From assembly GCA_026545225.1 (NCBI GenBank), contig CM048845.1, forward strand, positions 31,308,001 to 31,372,000: DNA of 64,000 nt, read 5' to 3'. Of the stretch, positions 48,315 to 59,800 are shown piece after piece. A program made the position numbers and the translations under genes. The notes beneath the pieces were generated by a model. That model did not search any database and was not told where the DNA came from. It was given only the letters and a program-made list of their open reading frames with translations. How positions within the stretch are numbered: the stretch's first letter is position 1; each line of letters begins with the position of its first letter. This DNA is from Cornus controversa. Its lineage: Eukaryota; Streptophyta; Magnoliopsida; Cornales; Cornaceae.

Positions 48315-49866
48315 TGTTCGGCGTGCAAAACATGATAAAATAATATGTAATATTGTCGTTGTTGTTTTACACCTCGACAAAAGAGAATTTATAAATACCT
48401 ACAAATACTCTACTAAAATTAGTAAAGTGATGAGTAGGGGTCGAACCCATAGAGACTGCATTTGGTTGTTTTGTTAAGCTATCAAGACTTCATCTAGTTC
48501 AATTTAAAATAGTTTATTTTTATGTCTTTATGATAAAGTGCTGAAAATTAAAGATAGAAGTTAGAGAGATAAAGAGTGGTTCAAACTTCACCACTAGCCT
48601 CATAAACATGTAAGACTTATAATAAACAGGAAAATTTATGTAAATGTGTACTAAATGATGCGTTTGGCAAGTACCACCTACAACGACGTCGCCAAGAGAA
48701 TACATACACCTTAATATACAATAATCCATCTGCGATAAGTGTGAATTCCCTACCTACCTAATTACCTAAGTGTAGCGAAATTCTCGTCACTTGATTTCTC
48801 TACCTACCTACTTACCTAAATGTAGCGAAATCACCATCTCTAAGCATGGACTATGCAAATCTAGCTATGCATGTTATAGTGAAAACTAGTCTCAAGCCAT
48901 CACTTGTAGTCCTTGTGAAACTTACAAGTGTAGAGGATCATGTGAGGAATTTAAGCATTCTAAGACAAGAAGATAAATCACAACACATGAGCATAAAGAG
49001 TTTGTAAACTTATATTTATATAAGGCTCAAGGCAAGAGATATATACACAACAATACATAAAAACTCCAATTTATTATACTTAAAACATATTTACATGGCT
49101 AGGGCTTTGTTCAAGCCCTAGAGAAGGCGTTGGTTGATCGTGGTGAGGTGGAAGAACTCCATAGACAGAGGCAATCCCAGCTCCATCTGATCTTCAAGGC
49201 TTCGTCACAGCCTTCCATGAAGTTTTCCCTCTCTAGATTTATCTTTCTCTCTCAACAAAAAAATAATACTATCTACATATATCTATATATATTACAAATG
49301 TGTATCAATGTATCACAAATGTGTCTCTCATCTACATATGTCTTACAAATGAGCTCTAAGCTCCTTTTATAAGCAAAATAAAAGCATATCCAGAGCATAT
49401 TCTACGGCATATTCCAAAGCATATTCCTCCAAAGCATATTCCAAAGCATATTCCTTAGCATATTTCATAGCATATTCCATAAGATAAATAATAAATAAAA
49501 ATAAAAATAAAAATAATAATAATAATTATTAAAATAATAAAAAATAATAAAAAAATAATAATAATAATAAAAATAAAAATAAATAATAATAATAATAATA
49601 ATAAAAATAATAATAATAAAAATAAATAATAAAAATAATAATAATAAAAATAAAAATATTTATCTCATGGAATTACGTAAGAAGCTTGGACCGCACATTG
49701 AAACATCATTGAAGTCCCGAAATTACCAGATTTGATTGAATTTTGTGGAAAAGTCCTGAAATCAACAAAAATAAGAAAATAACATAAAAATACCAAAATA
49801 AATACAATTAAGGAATTAACATATGCAATTAAAGAGATTTAAATGTGCAACATTTAGCAATTATCA
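48315..49866 (-). mobile_element. Solo LTR inserted in the copia gag
   Basis: This 1552-bp insertion has TG...CA ends (minus strand TGATAATTGC ... CGAACA) and a perfect 5-bp target duplication ggtgg (48310-48314 and 49867-49871). Its start and the gtcgttgtt block near its other end mark it as related to the LTR of the Athila-like element at 25.7-30.5 kb. Interior features are a duplicated ctacctaccta...taagtgtagcgaaat unit (48750-48835), an agcatattcca array (49383-49480) and an A/T trinucleotide array. There is no internal domain, so it is a solo LTR made by LTR-LTR recombination. Confidence 0.85.
49482..49660. repeat. (AAT)n/(AAAT)n compound microsatellite
   Basis: About 180 bp of mixed aat, aaat and aaaat repeats inside the solo LTR. 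Confidence 0.9.
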
Positions 49867-50191
49867 GGTGGCATTAATCCAACTTAATAAAAACTGATCT
49901 TTCTTAATCCAGATGGTATAAGCAGGATTAAGTGATGGCTCTCCTTCGAGAGGATGCAAAAATTTTTGTGGGCACGGTTTAGTACCATCAACGATACCCA
50001 ACAGATCATGACTCCTCAGAACAGGTAAAAAGAGAGATAACCACATGAGATATTGTTATCATCCAGTTTCAGGGTGATGGGTTGTGGTAGATGAGGAAGA
50101 GAAAGATTGGTGAGGGCAGAAGGATGGGGAACAACTAGATTTGAGGTAGCTATGAGAGAAAAAAAAATAGACGTAGGCGTAGGCCTTTTGT

Positions 50192-50204
50192 GGCTCTAAT
50201 ACCG
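50192..50204 (-). other. Copia primer-binding site
   Basis: The minus strand reads CGGTATTAGAGCC immediately after the 5' LTR. It differs from the initiator-Met type TGGTATCAGAGC at two positions. Confidence 0.7.
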
Positions 50205-50460
50205 TGAAAATAAAGAGCAGAAAGCAATGGTTGGCAAGATTCCAAACTTTGTTTCGATTGTGATTAAAATAGAGTACATCATATACAGATCAGATTGTAT
50301 AACTTAACAACCTGAATAGATTAAAATACAATGAATAAATACGTATAACAACTAAGTGAGAAGGATAAATACAATCGGTTAAATGATAACAGATGGTTTC
50401 TGTTATTGAGATAATGACTTGGGTTGTTCATCATGTTTATCTTCATCATATACTTTAACA
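50205..50460 (-). repeat. 5' LTR of the copia element
   Basis: On the minus strand it runs TGTTAAAGTATATG ... CTTTATTTTCA. It is paired with 44150-44405. Confidence 0.9.
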
Positions 50461-50543
50461 CACACATCATTTAGCATCATATTTTTAGTGCATGTTGATG
50501 CCATTGATTGGAGAAGTTCTCCTGGATGTCTTTCCATGATGGT

Positions 50544-50854
50544 GGTTGTGGTTGTGGTTGTGGCAGTGGTTGTGGTTGGTGGAAGTGGTGGTTGGTGCTT
50601 TGGTTAGGGTTTTTGATTGTGGTTGAAAAAGGTAGAGAGAGAAATGGTGGGATATAATCATGAGGGCATTTTTGTCATTTTCTAATTCTAATATTTTTTA
50701 TATTAAAATTCATTTAAATAATTAGGGGCAATTATGACATTTCACTTATTAAAAAATTAAAAATTCTGACAAGGGGTGTTGGTGATGAAAAATCATGAAA
50801 TTGTAGCCTCGTGATAATACATTAAACCTTAGGGGTGTCAATGATATTTATCCT
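50544..50854. mobile_element. Truncated Mutator-like element (right end)
   Basis: GGT/GTT-rich text (50544-50620) is followed by the same 230 bp that end the complete element at 52399, including a degenerate terminal repeat (ggggtgtcaatgatatttatcc). The left part is missing and the piece directly replaces the rest of the kinase exon. Confidence 0.65.
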
Positions 50855-51147
50855 AAATTTTTTTGGTTAAACTTCATTGACACCCCCTGAGGTTTAAGGT
50901 ATTATCAGGCAGCTACAACTTTGTGCAATTTTGTCACCAATACCCCCTGAGGTTTGTGTTGTATATCACATACATCCCCTCCTGCCAAAATTAGGCCATG
51001 TCAGACCACTTTTTGATGGTAAAAAGATCATACTACCATTTGACTTTTGACTTAACCTTTTTAATACTAAAATTACCTATTTAACCCTACCTAATGGACC
51101 AAAATGCCCTCAACTATACCCTATTATTACATACTCGCTGTTATTAC

Positions 51148-51148
<1 letters not shown>

Positions 51149-51186
<38 letters not shown>
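51149..51186. repeat. (AT)n microsatellite in the Mutator-like element
   Basis: About 38 bp of AT dinucleotides between the left terminal repeat and the ACC-rich arm. Confidence 0.9.
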
Positions 51187-51188
<2 letters not shown>

Positions 51189-51634
51189 TGAGCACCACAC
51201 TACAACCAACCACTGCCACCACCACCACCACCATTGCCACCGACCACCACCATCACTACCACCAACCACCACCATCACAGGCGGCCACCAACCACAACCC
51301 CAACCACTGTTCATCATCCTTTCCAATATTTTTTCATACTACCAACAATGCTAAACGCCGATAGCCTGTTCCAACATCTTCTTCTGCCACCTCCGACCTC
51401 CAATCAACCTAAATTTTATACCAATCAACTCCTCATGGATACGCCTTCATTTTGATATAAAAATCTCCATGAATAATAGTCTAGATTGGAAATCCCCAAT
51501 TCTAAAATTTCTAAGGTTCATGTGAACAATCCATTATCTCTTCAAACTAGCCACCTATCACATCAAATCACGGTTAATTACATTCCCAGTTCATATTCCT
51601 CATCGACTTCCACTAATTTCATTCAATATAACCC

Positions 51635-51665
<31 letters not shown>

Positions 51666-51779
51666 CACACACATATATATATATATATGTATGTATATAC
51701 TTCTATACAAGGGAGTTCTATAAGCAACCCATTCATGGGCCATGCACCAAGCACACCCATCATCTATGAACGTTTCACC

Positions 51780-51985
51780 CAGTGGCTGTGGTGGTGGAGG
51801 CGGTTGTGGCGGCTTGTTGTGGTTGTGGTTGTGGTTGTGGTGGTGGTGGCGGTGGTTGTTGGTGGTTGTGGTGGTGGTGGCAGCTGTGATGGTTATAGTG
51901 GTGGTTGTGGCTTTGGTTTGTGGTGGTGGTTGGTGGCAGTGGTGGTGGTGGTTATGGTTGTGGTTGGTGGCAATGGTGCTCAGTG
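51780..51985. repeat. Imperfect (TGG/TGGT)n array
   Basis: About 200 bp of tgg, ggt and tgt units. It is the inverse of the ACC-rich arm at 51190-51300, so the two could pair. Closely spaced GG runs also make it a candidate for two-tier quadruplex structures. Confidence 0.7.
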
Positions 51986-52409
51986 GTTTCCTCCCCCCTC
52001 TCTCTACATATGTATAAATATATATGTAGATATATATAATATGTAATAACAGTGAAATGGTTATGGTTGTGGTTGAGGTGGTTGGAGGAAGAGATGAGAG
52101 AGAGAGAAGTGGTGGTGGTGGCAGCGGCGGCTGTGGTGGTGGTTGGTGTTAGGGTTTCTAATTGTGGTTGAAGAAGGTAGAGAGTGAAATGGTGGGCATA
52201 TAATCATGAGGGCAATTTGGTTATTTTCTAATTCTAATATTTTTATATTAAAATTCATTTAAATAATTAGGGGAAATTAGGACTTTTCACTTATTAAAAA
52301 ATTAAAAATTCTGACAGGGGGTGTTGGTGACAAAATTGCACAAAATTGTAGCTACCTGATAATATCTTAAACCTCAAGAGGTGTCAATGAAGTTTACCCA
52401 AATTTTTTT

Positions 52410-53330
52410 ATCAAAATTGTCTCGTTTTTGGTGCGCGCATATATTTTTGTGTTTTGTTCACTTAAACTTCTATAACTTTTACTTCAACTTGAATTTTTTT
52501 ATGAAACCATTTTTGTTAGAAATAGAATTTCAAGAGTTTCAATTTGAGTCAGAACATATGCTATGTTTTGACTTAATTTTTAAGAAGTAAAAATAAAAAT
52601 AAAAATAAAAATAATTATTTTTGGCTAGTAAAAATCTAAAGAAATTGTTGTAGAGTTAAATTTTGGAGATTCAGTAGTAATGTGGTTAGCTAAAATGATG
52701 ATGTGAGTGCATATAATTTAAATTTGGAGAACCAAATTTAGAGAAGCCACGGGAGTTGCTGATTTTCATGTATATATCTAATTGACTTGTTTAGATTCTG
52801 CATTCTTATCTTGCATTTGACTGTTAGAAAGTGAACATATAGTTTTCTCTTTATAACAAAGCAGCACTCACATTGAGATTGTTTTTTTCGAAAAAAAAAA
52901 GTGCCAATAAGTTTTACTTTTTCTTAAGGCCTTTGTTTTGGTGCACTTTGTGACCGAACCTGATGCCAGATGTGTCTCTGAATGTTCCAGAGTTTTGTTC
53001 TACCATAATTTATATAATATATATACACACACATGTACATATATACATTTATATGTGATTTATTTATTGAAGATGTGAGACCAAGAGAATAGAAAAACTA
53101 AGAACACATAATTGCTAGGAATGTGAAGAAGTACGGGCAAAAGTCAAGAAACTCCTTCGTTAGCACCAACCTAAACCTTTAACTTTCCTTCCAAGTATAT
53201 AAATTTTTTTTTTCTTTTCTTCTCTGGAAATCTCAAAATGCCCTTAAGATGTTTGAAATGACTAAAATACCCTTATTAGACATAATTTTTGTGAACAATT
53301 TTGCCCTTTCCTCAATCCCTGCCATTAGGA
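52410..53330. other. Intergenic, no gene
   Basis: AT-rich, without recognisable domains or repeat ends. Confidence 0.45.
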
Positions 53331-53334
53331 GTGG

Positions 53335-53725
53335 CAAAATTGTAAACTGACACGTTGGGTAAATGTGTCGCCACGAACACGACACACAAAAATTGCAATA
53401 TTCATATATTCTGATTTTATTCAAGCTTATATATGTTGCAATTGTTTATAATCTATGTAGTGATGAGATTGTTATAGTGTCTTTTTAGTTGTTGAATCAC
53501 ATTAGTATATTTTGGAGTTTATATATAGATACAGAAAAAAATTTAGGGGTAGAGAAACTAATATCATATAAGTAAAACGGGTTAAAAAATTATTAAACGA
53601 GTTGTGTCATTATAAGATATATTTATTAAACGGATTACTCAGGTCAACACATAACACGTTTAATAAACGGGTTGGATTAGTATTAAGGATTTCTAACACG
53701 ATTATTAAACTACCTGCCATCTTAT
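53335..53725. mobile_element. hAT-type MITE relic
   Basis: It starts taggagtggcaaaat and contains the gacacg, aaacgggtt and cgtttaataaacggg phrases seen in a widespread plant hAT-derived repeat. The right end (cctgccatctta) is a poor inverse of the left. The boundaries are therefore approximate. Confidence 0.4.
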
Positions 53726-54655
53726 TTTGATCCTCATTCACACAAAACCTTTCTCTCACTACAACTCTCTCTCTCTCACTCACTACAAACAAAGTAGAAC
53801 CTCCCACTTTCAAAGTGTTTCACTTGTATTGTTTTCCTAGTGTATTTAGTACTGTTATTGAAGCCAATTAATACAATAATCTCACTCTACTCCAGTTTGA
53901 TAACTAGCTAATCAAGAAATTGAGCACGTGTTCATTGTTTTTCCTTTTTCTTTTCCTCATTTTTTTTTATTGGGGGATGAATGAACAAAATTGCATATAT
54001 TTCATACTATTTTCCGCTATCCACGCCAACCATGGGAGCATATGTGAGTTCTGAATCCATATGTTTAAGAACCACGTCAAGCTTTCAATGCTCAAAATCA
54101 AACATCGTCATACAAACCTGCTGCATCAAACATGAAATAGTTTCTAGAACAATAAAACAAAGATAAAGGGAAACAACTAAATCAATTATCCCTTTTTTTT
54201 TCCTTTTTTCTTTGATTTATTCTGATCAATTATAAACAATTGTGAGTTAAACTTAAAAGGCAGAATTTCAATTATACCATTCATGCTCGTAAAAATGAAA
54301 TTTTTTCTCCCAAATACTTTTACAAAGACCATCCATGTTTGAAGCATAGTTAACTTACAGAAACTTACAATTGAAAGGCCAAATTTATACAAAACAAGAA
54401 ATTGTATAAATAGGAATGGCATAAAATCTATATACCCAATTTGAGTAAAAAGGGTAACAAAACCAAAACAAGAAGGAAGAAGACAATCGAAAAAGAAAAA
54501 AAATTGAAACCGACCTTTTATGAACCTAAAATAAGGAAACCAATGAAGTAATGCAAGAAGCAAATAAATTTCTATAGAGAAGCCAAGATTCCTCTTGGAG
54601 GCTCCATAAGTCCACCACCCAAATCCAAAGCTACCGAAATCAGTACAAACCCATC
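53726..54655. other. Intergenic, no gene supported
   Basis: A 180-codon minus-strand frame (54186-54728) is Phe/Leu-rich, begins in repeat DNA and shows no domain. I do not call it. Confidence 0.45.
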
Positions 54656-54900
54656 TCAGAAGCACATCAAATCTTTGCAAACCACAGTCACCACCACCAC
54701 AATCCCAACCACAGTCACCACAAAACACCCAATCTGTGTTTCCCTGAGCGGGCGAGGCCTCAACTCAAGACTCGGCCGCTGACCGAGATGTAACGCAGTG
54801 CGAACTAAAACTTTGAAGATTCTAGTCCCTCCGCCTTGGGGTACGAACTCCGACAGAGCCCGAATATCCCGCCAATGAGACAAGTCCAAATCTGATACAC

Positions 54901-54942
<42 letters not shown>

Positions 54943-55032
54943 TTGTGTGTGTATACATAGAAATTAGTTGAAGAAGATGGGTCTTCGCTTCTCGGCGATG
55001 ATGGAGCTCGGTTCCGGTGGTAAGAAACGGTA

Positions 55033-55093
<61 letters not shown>

Positions 55094-55468
55094 GGTGACG
55101 GAGGTGGGTGGTGGAGGGGTTGGTTGTGGGAGTTCGACAGTGGTGGTGGTGGTTGTGGTTGGTGGCAGTGATGGTAAATATATATGTATAATGTAATAAC
55201 AGTGAAGTGAGTATGTAATAATAAGGCATAGTTGGGGGCATTTTGGTCCATTAGGCAGGTAAATATGTAATTTTAGTATTCAAAAAGATTAGGACAAAAG
55301 TTAAAAGGTAGCATGGTCTTTTTACTATCAAAAAGTGGTCTGACACAGCCTACTTTTGACAGGAGAGGGTGTATGTGATATACAGCACAAATCTCAGGGG
55401 GTGTGGTGATAAAATTACACAAAGTTGTAGCCACGTGACAATACCTCAAACCTTAGAGGGTGTCAATG
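54656..55468. mobile_element. Truncated Mutator-like element near gene B
   Basis: This is the counterpart of 18.25-19.11 kb. The right terminal repeat ends tcaatgaagttaaccc at 55468 and no left terminus is visible. It includes a GT array (about 54907-54940) and a long AT array (55036-55090), both of different length from the A side. Confidence 0.55.
55036..55090. repeat. (AT)n microsatellite
   Basis: About 55 bp of AT dinucleotides, with no equivalent of this length in the A copy. Confidence 0.9.
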
Positions 55469-56803
55469 AAGTTAACCCAAAAATTTATTTTATTTGGCTG
55501 GATGGTTAGCTTGATTAAGCTAAGCACATAACTAAGTTACATGTGAGACCTAATTTTTGGCCAAGCTGTTGGATCAACATTTGTTGATTTGGTTAGCTAA
55601 AAGGAGTTTTAGCTAAGCAATAGGCGATACTCTTACACTTCCCTTAGAAGTACCGATAAGAACATTAAAATGCAATCTCTAAGGCAACTATATCAAATCA
55701 ACCTGTCAATAATACATATGTTCAACCATATACAAGGTGACCTAAAGTCACGAAATTATTATAATATATTAGACCAAAAAAAATAGTTGATTACCTTCTT
55801 CGAGCATTTAAATGGGTTGAAATCTATTTGATTACCTTCCCTAATAATTTTTTGGGAGGAAGTGAATCCTATAATTTAATTCAAGCATTCTGTCGAACAT
55901 AAAAAAAAAAATGTTGTACTTGAGCTGAATCTAAGAGAGGTGAACGTCGGCAAACCTTATTCTCATTTTTAGAATGGTTGTTCCCAAATTTCAAACCCAA
56001 TTTGGAATCTGAAACATACCGCTTTGGGCGAGGACATTTACCAACGCACCAAGCATTCTGTCGAACATGTTAAGTGCAAACTGGTGTTTTCCCGCATATA
56101 ACAACATTATATGCTTAGATGAATCAAAAAACAAATTAAACTCACCTAACCTCTATTCCATAATTTCGAAGAGAAGACATAGATGAATCAAATAATACAG
56201 TAGTGATTGAAAATATAAACAACCTACCTTTACTATATATATATATATATATATATAGACTTAGAAAGATTCATTACACACCGCTATACAATATATACAT
56301 TTAGATATTCTAATTAGAAAAACAACACATTGTTTTTTATCTTCTAGTTTTTCCTTGTGTTTTTCGAATGAATATGGACTTATCCATGATTAGCTGAACT
56401 ATTTCTATGGACTTATTTGTATCTATATAATACATTTAGAGAGAACCTGGAGAAAGAGGATGATGATGGAGTAGAAGAGTGACGCTGATGATGGAGTTCT
56501 CTAAACTAGGTCATCTGTGAATTCTCTGAGCTCGGTGAAGATAGAGTCTGACGATAGAGTGGAGAGAGTGATCGGTGCTAGTGACGATGGAGTCTAGAGT
56601 TCAATTAAATTTTACGCTGATTTGGAATTAAAATTATGACTCTGAGCTTTGGAATTATAATCGAGGAATTGGGCCATTTTGAATTCAAACTGAATTCCAA
56701 TTCCATATATGTGAAGTGAAACCAAACAAAACATATCCATGTTTAGAAACAAACTTGTACATTTTATTTTCAAATTAACTAACCAATCATTCCTCATTTT
56801 CAA
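55469..56803. other. 3' flank of gene B
   Basis: This duplicate of 19109-20584 has the hairpin at 55589-55620 and lacks the two A-specific insertions. No gene is present. Confidence 0.6.
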
Positions 56804-59800
56804 CTATGAAACATATATTTCATGATTCATGAGCTCCCACATTGTGATAGCATGCTTGGGCAGTGGTGGCTTGCGAACAAGGAACTGTCGACAGACCTGT
56901 TCCATTGTCGGTCGAGATTTTGGATTGGGATGTACACATGCTAGTGCGAGCCTTGTTACAAGAACGACATCCTGAGCAACTGATTGATTTGCAGGAAGGA
57001 GAGGACGTGGATCCATAACATCCTTCAACATTATATGTTGAGCTGATGCCGATGATAGTGCGGACAGAAGTTCTCCTGGATGCCTTCCCATTATTGTTTC
57101 GAGGGCCACAACTCCGAAACTATAAACATCACATTTTTCGGTCACAACCATGGTGAAGGCAAGTTCTGCATCAATAAAAAATAAAAAGTATGTAAGTGAT
57201 GCCTCAACAAGAAATATACATGTAAGAGGAAACCAACTTTTACTTTATCATTCGCAATAAGAAAGAAAAACATTACAATGTTGCAAATAAATATTATGGA
57301 ATTTATTCATCTATTTGTCTCCTATATCCATAGTGAAGCAATTACAAATACATTTAGGGTGTGTTCGGTTTCATGGAATTAGAGCTTTGGAATTGGAATT
57401 GAAAATTTTTTTGTTAATGATTAACAGAATTTTATTGACAAAATTTTATTCAATTCCACCAATTCCAATTCCGCGCAGCTGGACACAACCTTAGTTATTT
57501 TTTCTTGTGATTTTTTACAGATAGTGAGAAGTGACTTTTTTTAAATAAAAAAAAAAAAACTAAAAGGCAGCCTCTGACTAGACGGACAGAATTAATTCCA
57601 ACAACACTAGTAAATTTAGTATAGTGTTAGAGAGCTCAAGCTTGTATGACAAGAGAGAAGTACTAATGTACCATGAAGTGTTAATTTATGAGGAAAGAAA
57701 ATTATACCAAGTAGAGACCTGTTGTCCATGGACAAGATTATTTTGAGTACATGACTAGTCAAGCTATAAAACTGTTCCACTGGTGTGATATATCTAAGTT
57801 TAAGAAGCTATGATATATATACTTGGAGCAACATATTCGTAAGTGGCTACCATCAAGGTTTTATTGGACGATCAGGATCTAAGTAATCAAGCAGGGCCAA
57901 AGTCAGAGACAAGCATCTGGTTTTGAATTCAAAAGAATGTTGTTGCTTGACAATCACAATGCATGTAAGCTAAAGAATGGGCAATGCCTTTCGGTCACAA
58001 CCATGGAAAGGGGAAGCCTCTTTGAAGATAGGCTTTCCCTCTCCCTTGTATTCAGAAACCAGAAACATGCATAGCTTATTAGCTTGTGTAGACAGAATTT
58101 TCATTAACTTTCAAACTAGTATGGAAAACAGAAGTATTTTTATATATTATATGTATGTAGGTGTTCATATTATACTTGCATAATACGCAATTTTGTTAAT
58201 TATGTTTAGTAGAAAAATAGAAGTTATTATACTAATCAAGCCATAACATCATTCCCTTTCACAGAATGAATGGTAGATACAAGTAAAGAATAGCAGTGCT
58301 ATACCTGGAGCAACATATCCATAAGTGCCTACTATCACGGTATGATTAGACGAATCAGGATCCAACAATCTAGCAGTGCCAAAATCAGCGACACAAGCGT
58401 TCGATTCTGCATTTAAAAGAATGTTGTTGCTTGAAATGTCACGGTGAAGAATGGGTGGGGTGCAATCATGATGCATGTAAGACAAAGCATTGGCAATGCC
58501 TTTCACCACATTCACCCTTATAGTCCAATTCATTTCCACAGCTTCAAGTTCATTTCTCAAGACCAAAAACAGGCTTCCCCTTTCCATGTACTCATAAACC
58601 AAAAACATGCATTGCTTGTGTAGACAGAACCCATAAAGCTTGACAATGTTCCGATGCCGTATTTGTGATAAAAAGTGTGCCTCGTTCCTGAAACTTTTAT
58701 CGTAAGCCGGATCTTCACCTTCCAAACGATGAAGTTTCTTCAATGCAACTATTTTCCCACTAGGCAGCTGTGCTCTATAAACACTCCCATAACCTCCGGT
58801 CCCAATACAATATCTAATGTCAAAGTCCTCTGTAGCGTTGATGATATCTTCGTATGCCATTGTCCCGTCATAGTTCCATATGGAGAACAAATCTCCATGC
58901 TTTGTCACTCTTGACTGAGTTTGGGCTTTCTTAACCTTACATTTAGAGTAGTACAAATAACCTAGAATTAGGAAGACAATGAAAATCGGAATTGGAAGAA
59001 AAATTAGAATTAGAAGAAAAATTGCAATTCTTTTCTTGGGAGATTGATGGCAAGAAACAGAATCAGTGTTAGTAGGCCATGAGCATCCATTCTCAAAAGC
59101 ATTGTGTGACAAGTACAAGGATGGTATGGATATAAGAGATGGGGGAATGATGCCAGAGAGGTTATTGTAAGAGAGATCTAGGGATGTTATGTGGTAGTAA
59201 CGCAGTTGGGGAGGTATCTCCCCGCTAATTAGATTATGACTAAGGTCAACAGTTGATAGAGAAGAAAGGTTAGCTATCTGAAGCGGGATGCTGCCATTCA
59301 AGGAGTTGTGGCTCAAATTCAAATATTGCAAATTAGCCCAATTCCTGGCATCAGTTGGGACTGGTATGGAGCCAGTGAGTTGGTTTGAGGAAATGTCAAG
59401 ATGTGTGAGTTCAGTTAATTTGGCAAGGGATTGAGGTAGGGAACCATTGATTTGATTTGAAACAAGGTACAAGTCCATCAGTTTGGACAATCGACCCAGA
59501 CTGGAAGGAATTGGACCTGTGATTTGGTTGTTACTAAAGTCTAGATCAACCAAATTCTTCAAGTTCCCTATTTCTGGAGGGATGTAACCATTGATTGCAT
59601 TGACAGCAAGGGAGAGAGAAACCAAATCCGTTAAATGACATAGAGTAGAAGGAATTGGGCCTGTGATTATGTTGATACTAAAGTCTAGCTCAACCAAATT
59701 CTTCAAGTTCCCTATTTCTGGAGGGATGGAACCATTGATTGCATTGACAGCAAGGGAGAGAAAAACCAAATCCGTTAAATGACATAAAGTAGAAGGAATT

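Larger units (their letters stand above)
47614..50046 (-). pseudogene. Copia gag, interrupted by a solo LTR
   Basis: The N-terminal part (50046-49872) ends WIKKDQFLLSWINAT. The rest starts at 48309 and includes LSQSVLSTIYGLNTSKDVW, a TLRRQL-like helix and a C-terminal basic region (UBN2/retrotran_gag type). Between them lie 1552 bp of inserted LTR plus a 5-bp duplication, whose removal would rejoin the frame. The zinc knuckle near 47690 keeps GKTRHQALDC but has lost its first two cysteines. Gag would form the virus-like particle in the cytoplasm. Confidence 0.8.
44150..50460 (-). mobile_element. Ty1/copia retrotransposon, disabled
   Basis: This 6.3-kb element on the minus strand has two 256-bp LTRs (50205-50460 and 44150-44405), a primer-binding site and a polypurine tract. 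Its gene order is gag, protease, integrase, reverse transcriptase and RNase H, as in Ty1/copia. By hand count the LTRs differ at about 14 positions (about 94-95% identity). The flanking pentamers aacac and cacac differ by one base. Frameshifts and stops occur in every domain, the catalytic YVDD is changed, and gag is split by a solo LTR, so it cannot move on its own. Confidence 0.92.
43960..50543 (-). pseudogene. Receptor kinase last exon split by a copia element
   Basis: Two pieces of one minus-strand kinase exon flank the retrotransposon. The right piece (50461-50543) corresponds to the HPGELL region after the DVYSFG motif. The left piece (43960-44149) continues with DPRLQ, VARDVVLAATLAFACLHSES and KSRPTM, then a TGA stop where genes A and B read on, then a decayed tail. 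The exon is also cut upstream at about 50543 by a truncated Mutator-like element, so nothing 5' of it survives here. It represents a further member of the tandem array between B and D. Confidence 0.8.
50865..52399. mobile_element. Mutator-like non-autonomous element
   Basis: This 1535-bp element has long terminal inverted repeats. The left starts GGTTAAACTTCATTGACACC and the right, reversed, starts GGGTAAACTTCATTGACACC; similarity continues for about 85 bp. It is flanked by a perfect 10-bp direct duplication (aaattttttt at 50855-50864 and 52400-52409), the size expected for Mutator. The interior has a TA array, an ACC-rich arm (51190-51300) and a TGG-rich arm (51780-51985) in inverted relation. 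Two overlapping plus-strand frames made of Gly, Val and Trp runs come from the TGG array; no transposase is present. Confidence 0.75.
57166..58304 (-). other. Intron of gene B
   Basis: GT...AG ends lie in the same phase and position as in gene A (GCTCCAG|GTATAG and GCAG|AACTTG). It carries the shared MITE (57355-57492) and a decayed kinase fragment. Confidence 0.9.

Noticed and set aside
48415-48440. GGTTCGACCCC on the minus strand as a polymerase III B box or tRNA gene
   Set aside because: It matches the B-box pattern, but no A box, cloverleaf or T-run is seen at the right distance and it lies in the solo LTR.
51687-52046. Gly/Val/Trp-rich frames resembling glycine-rich or membrane proteins
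   Set aside because: They are translations of a TGG microsatellite in several frames at once, inside a transposon.
54186-54728. 180-codon minus-strand frame
   Set aside because: It starts in Mutator-derived repeat and continues as Phe/Leu-rich AT-biased translation without domain features.
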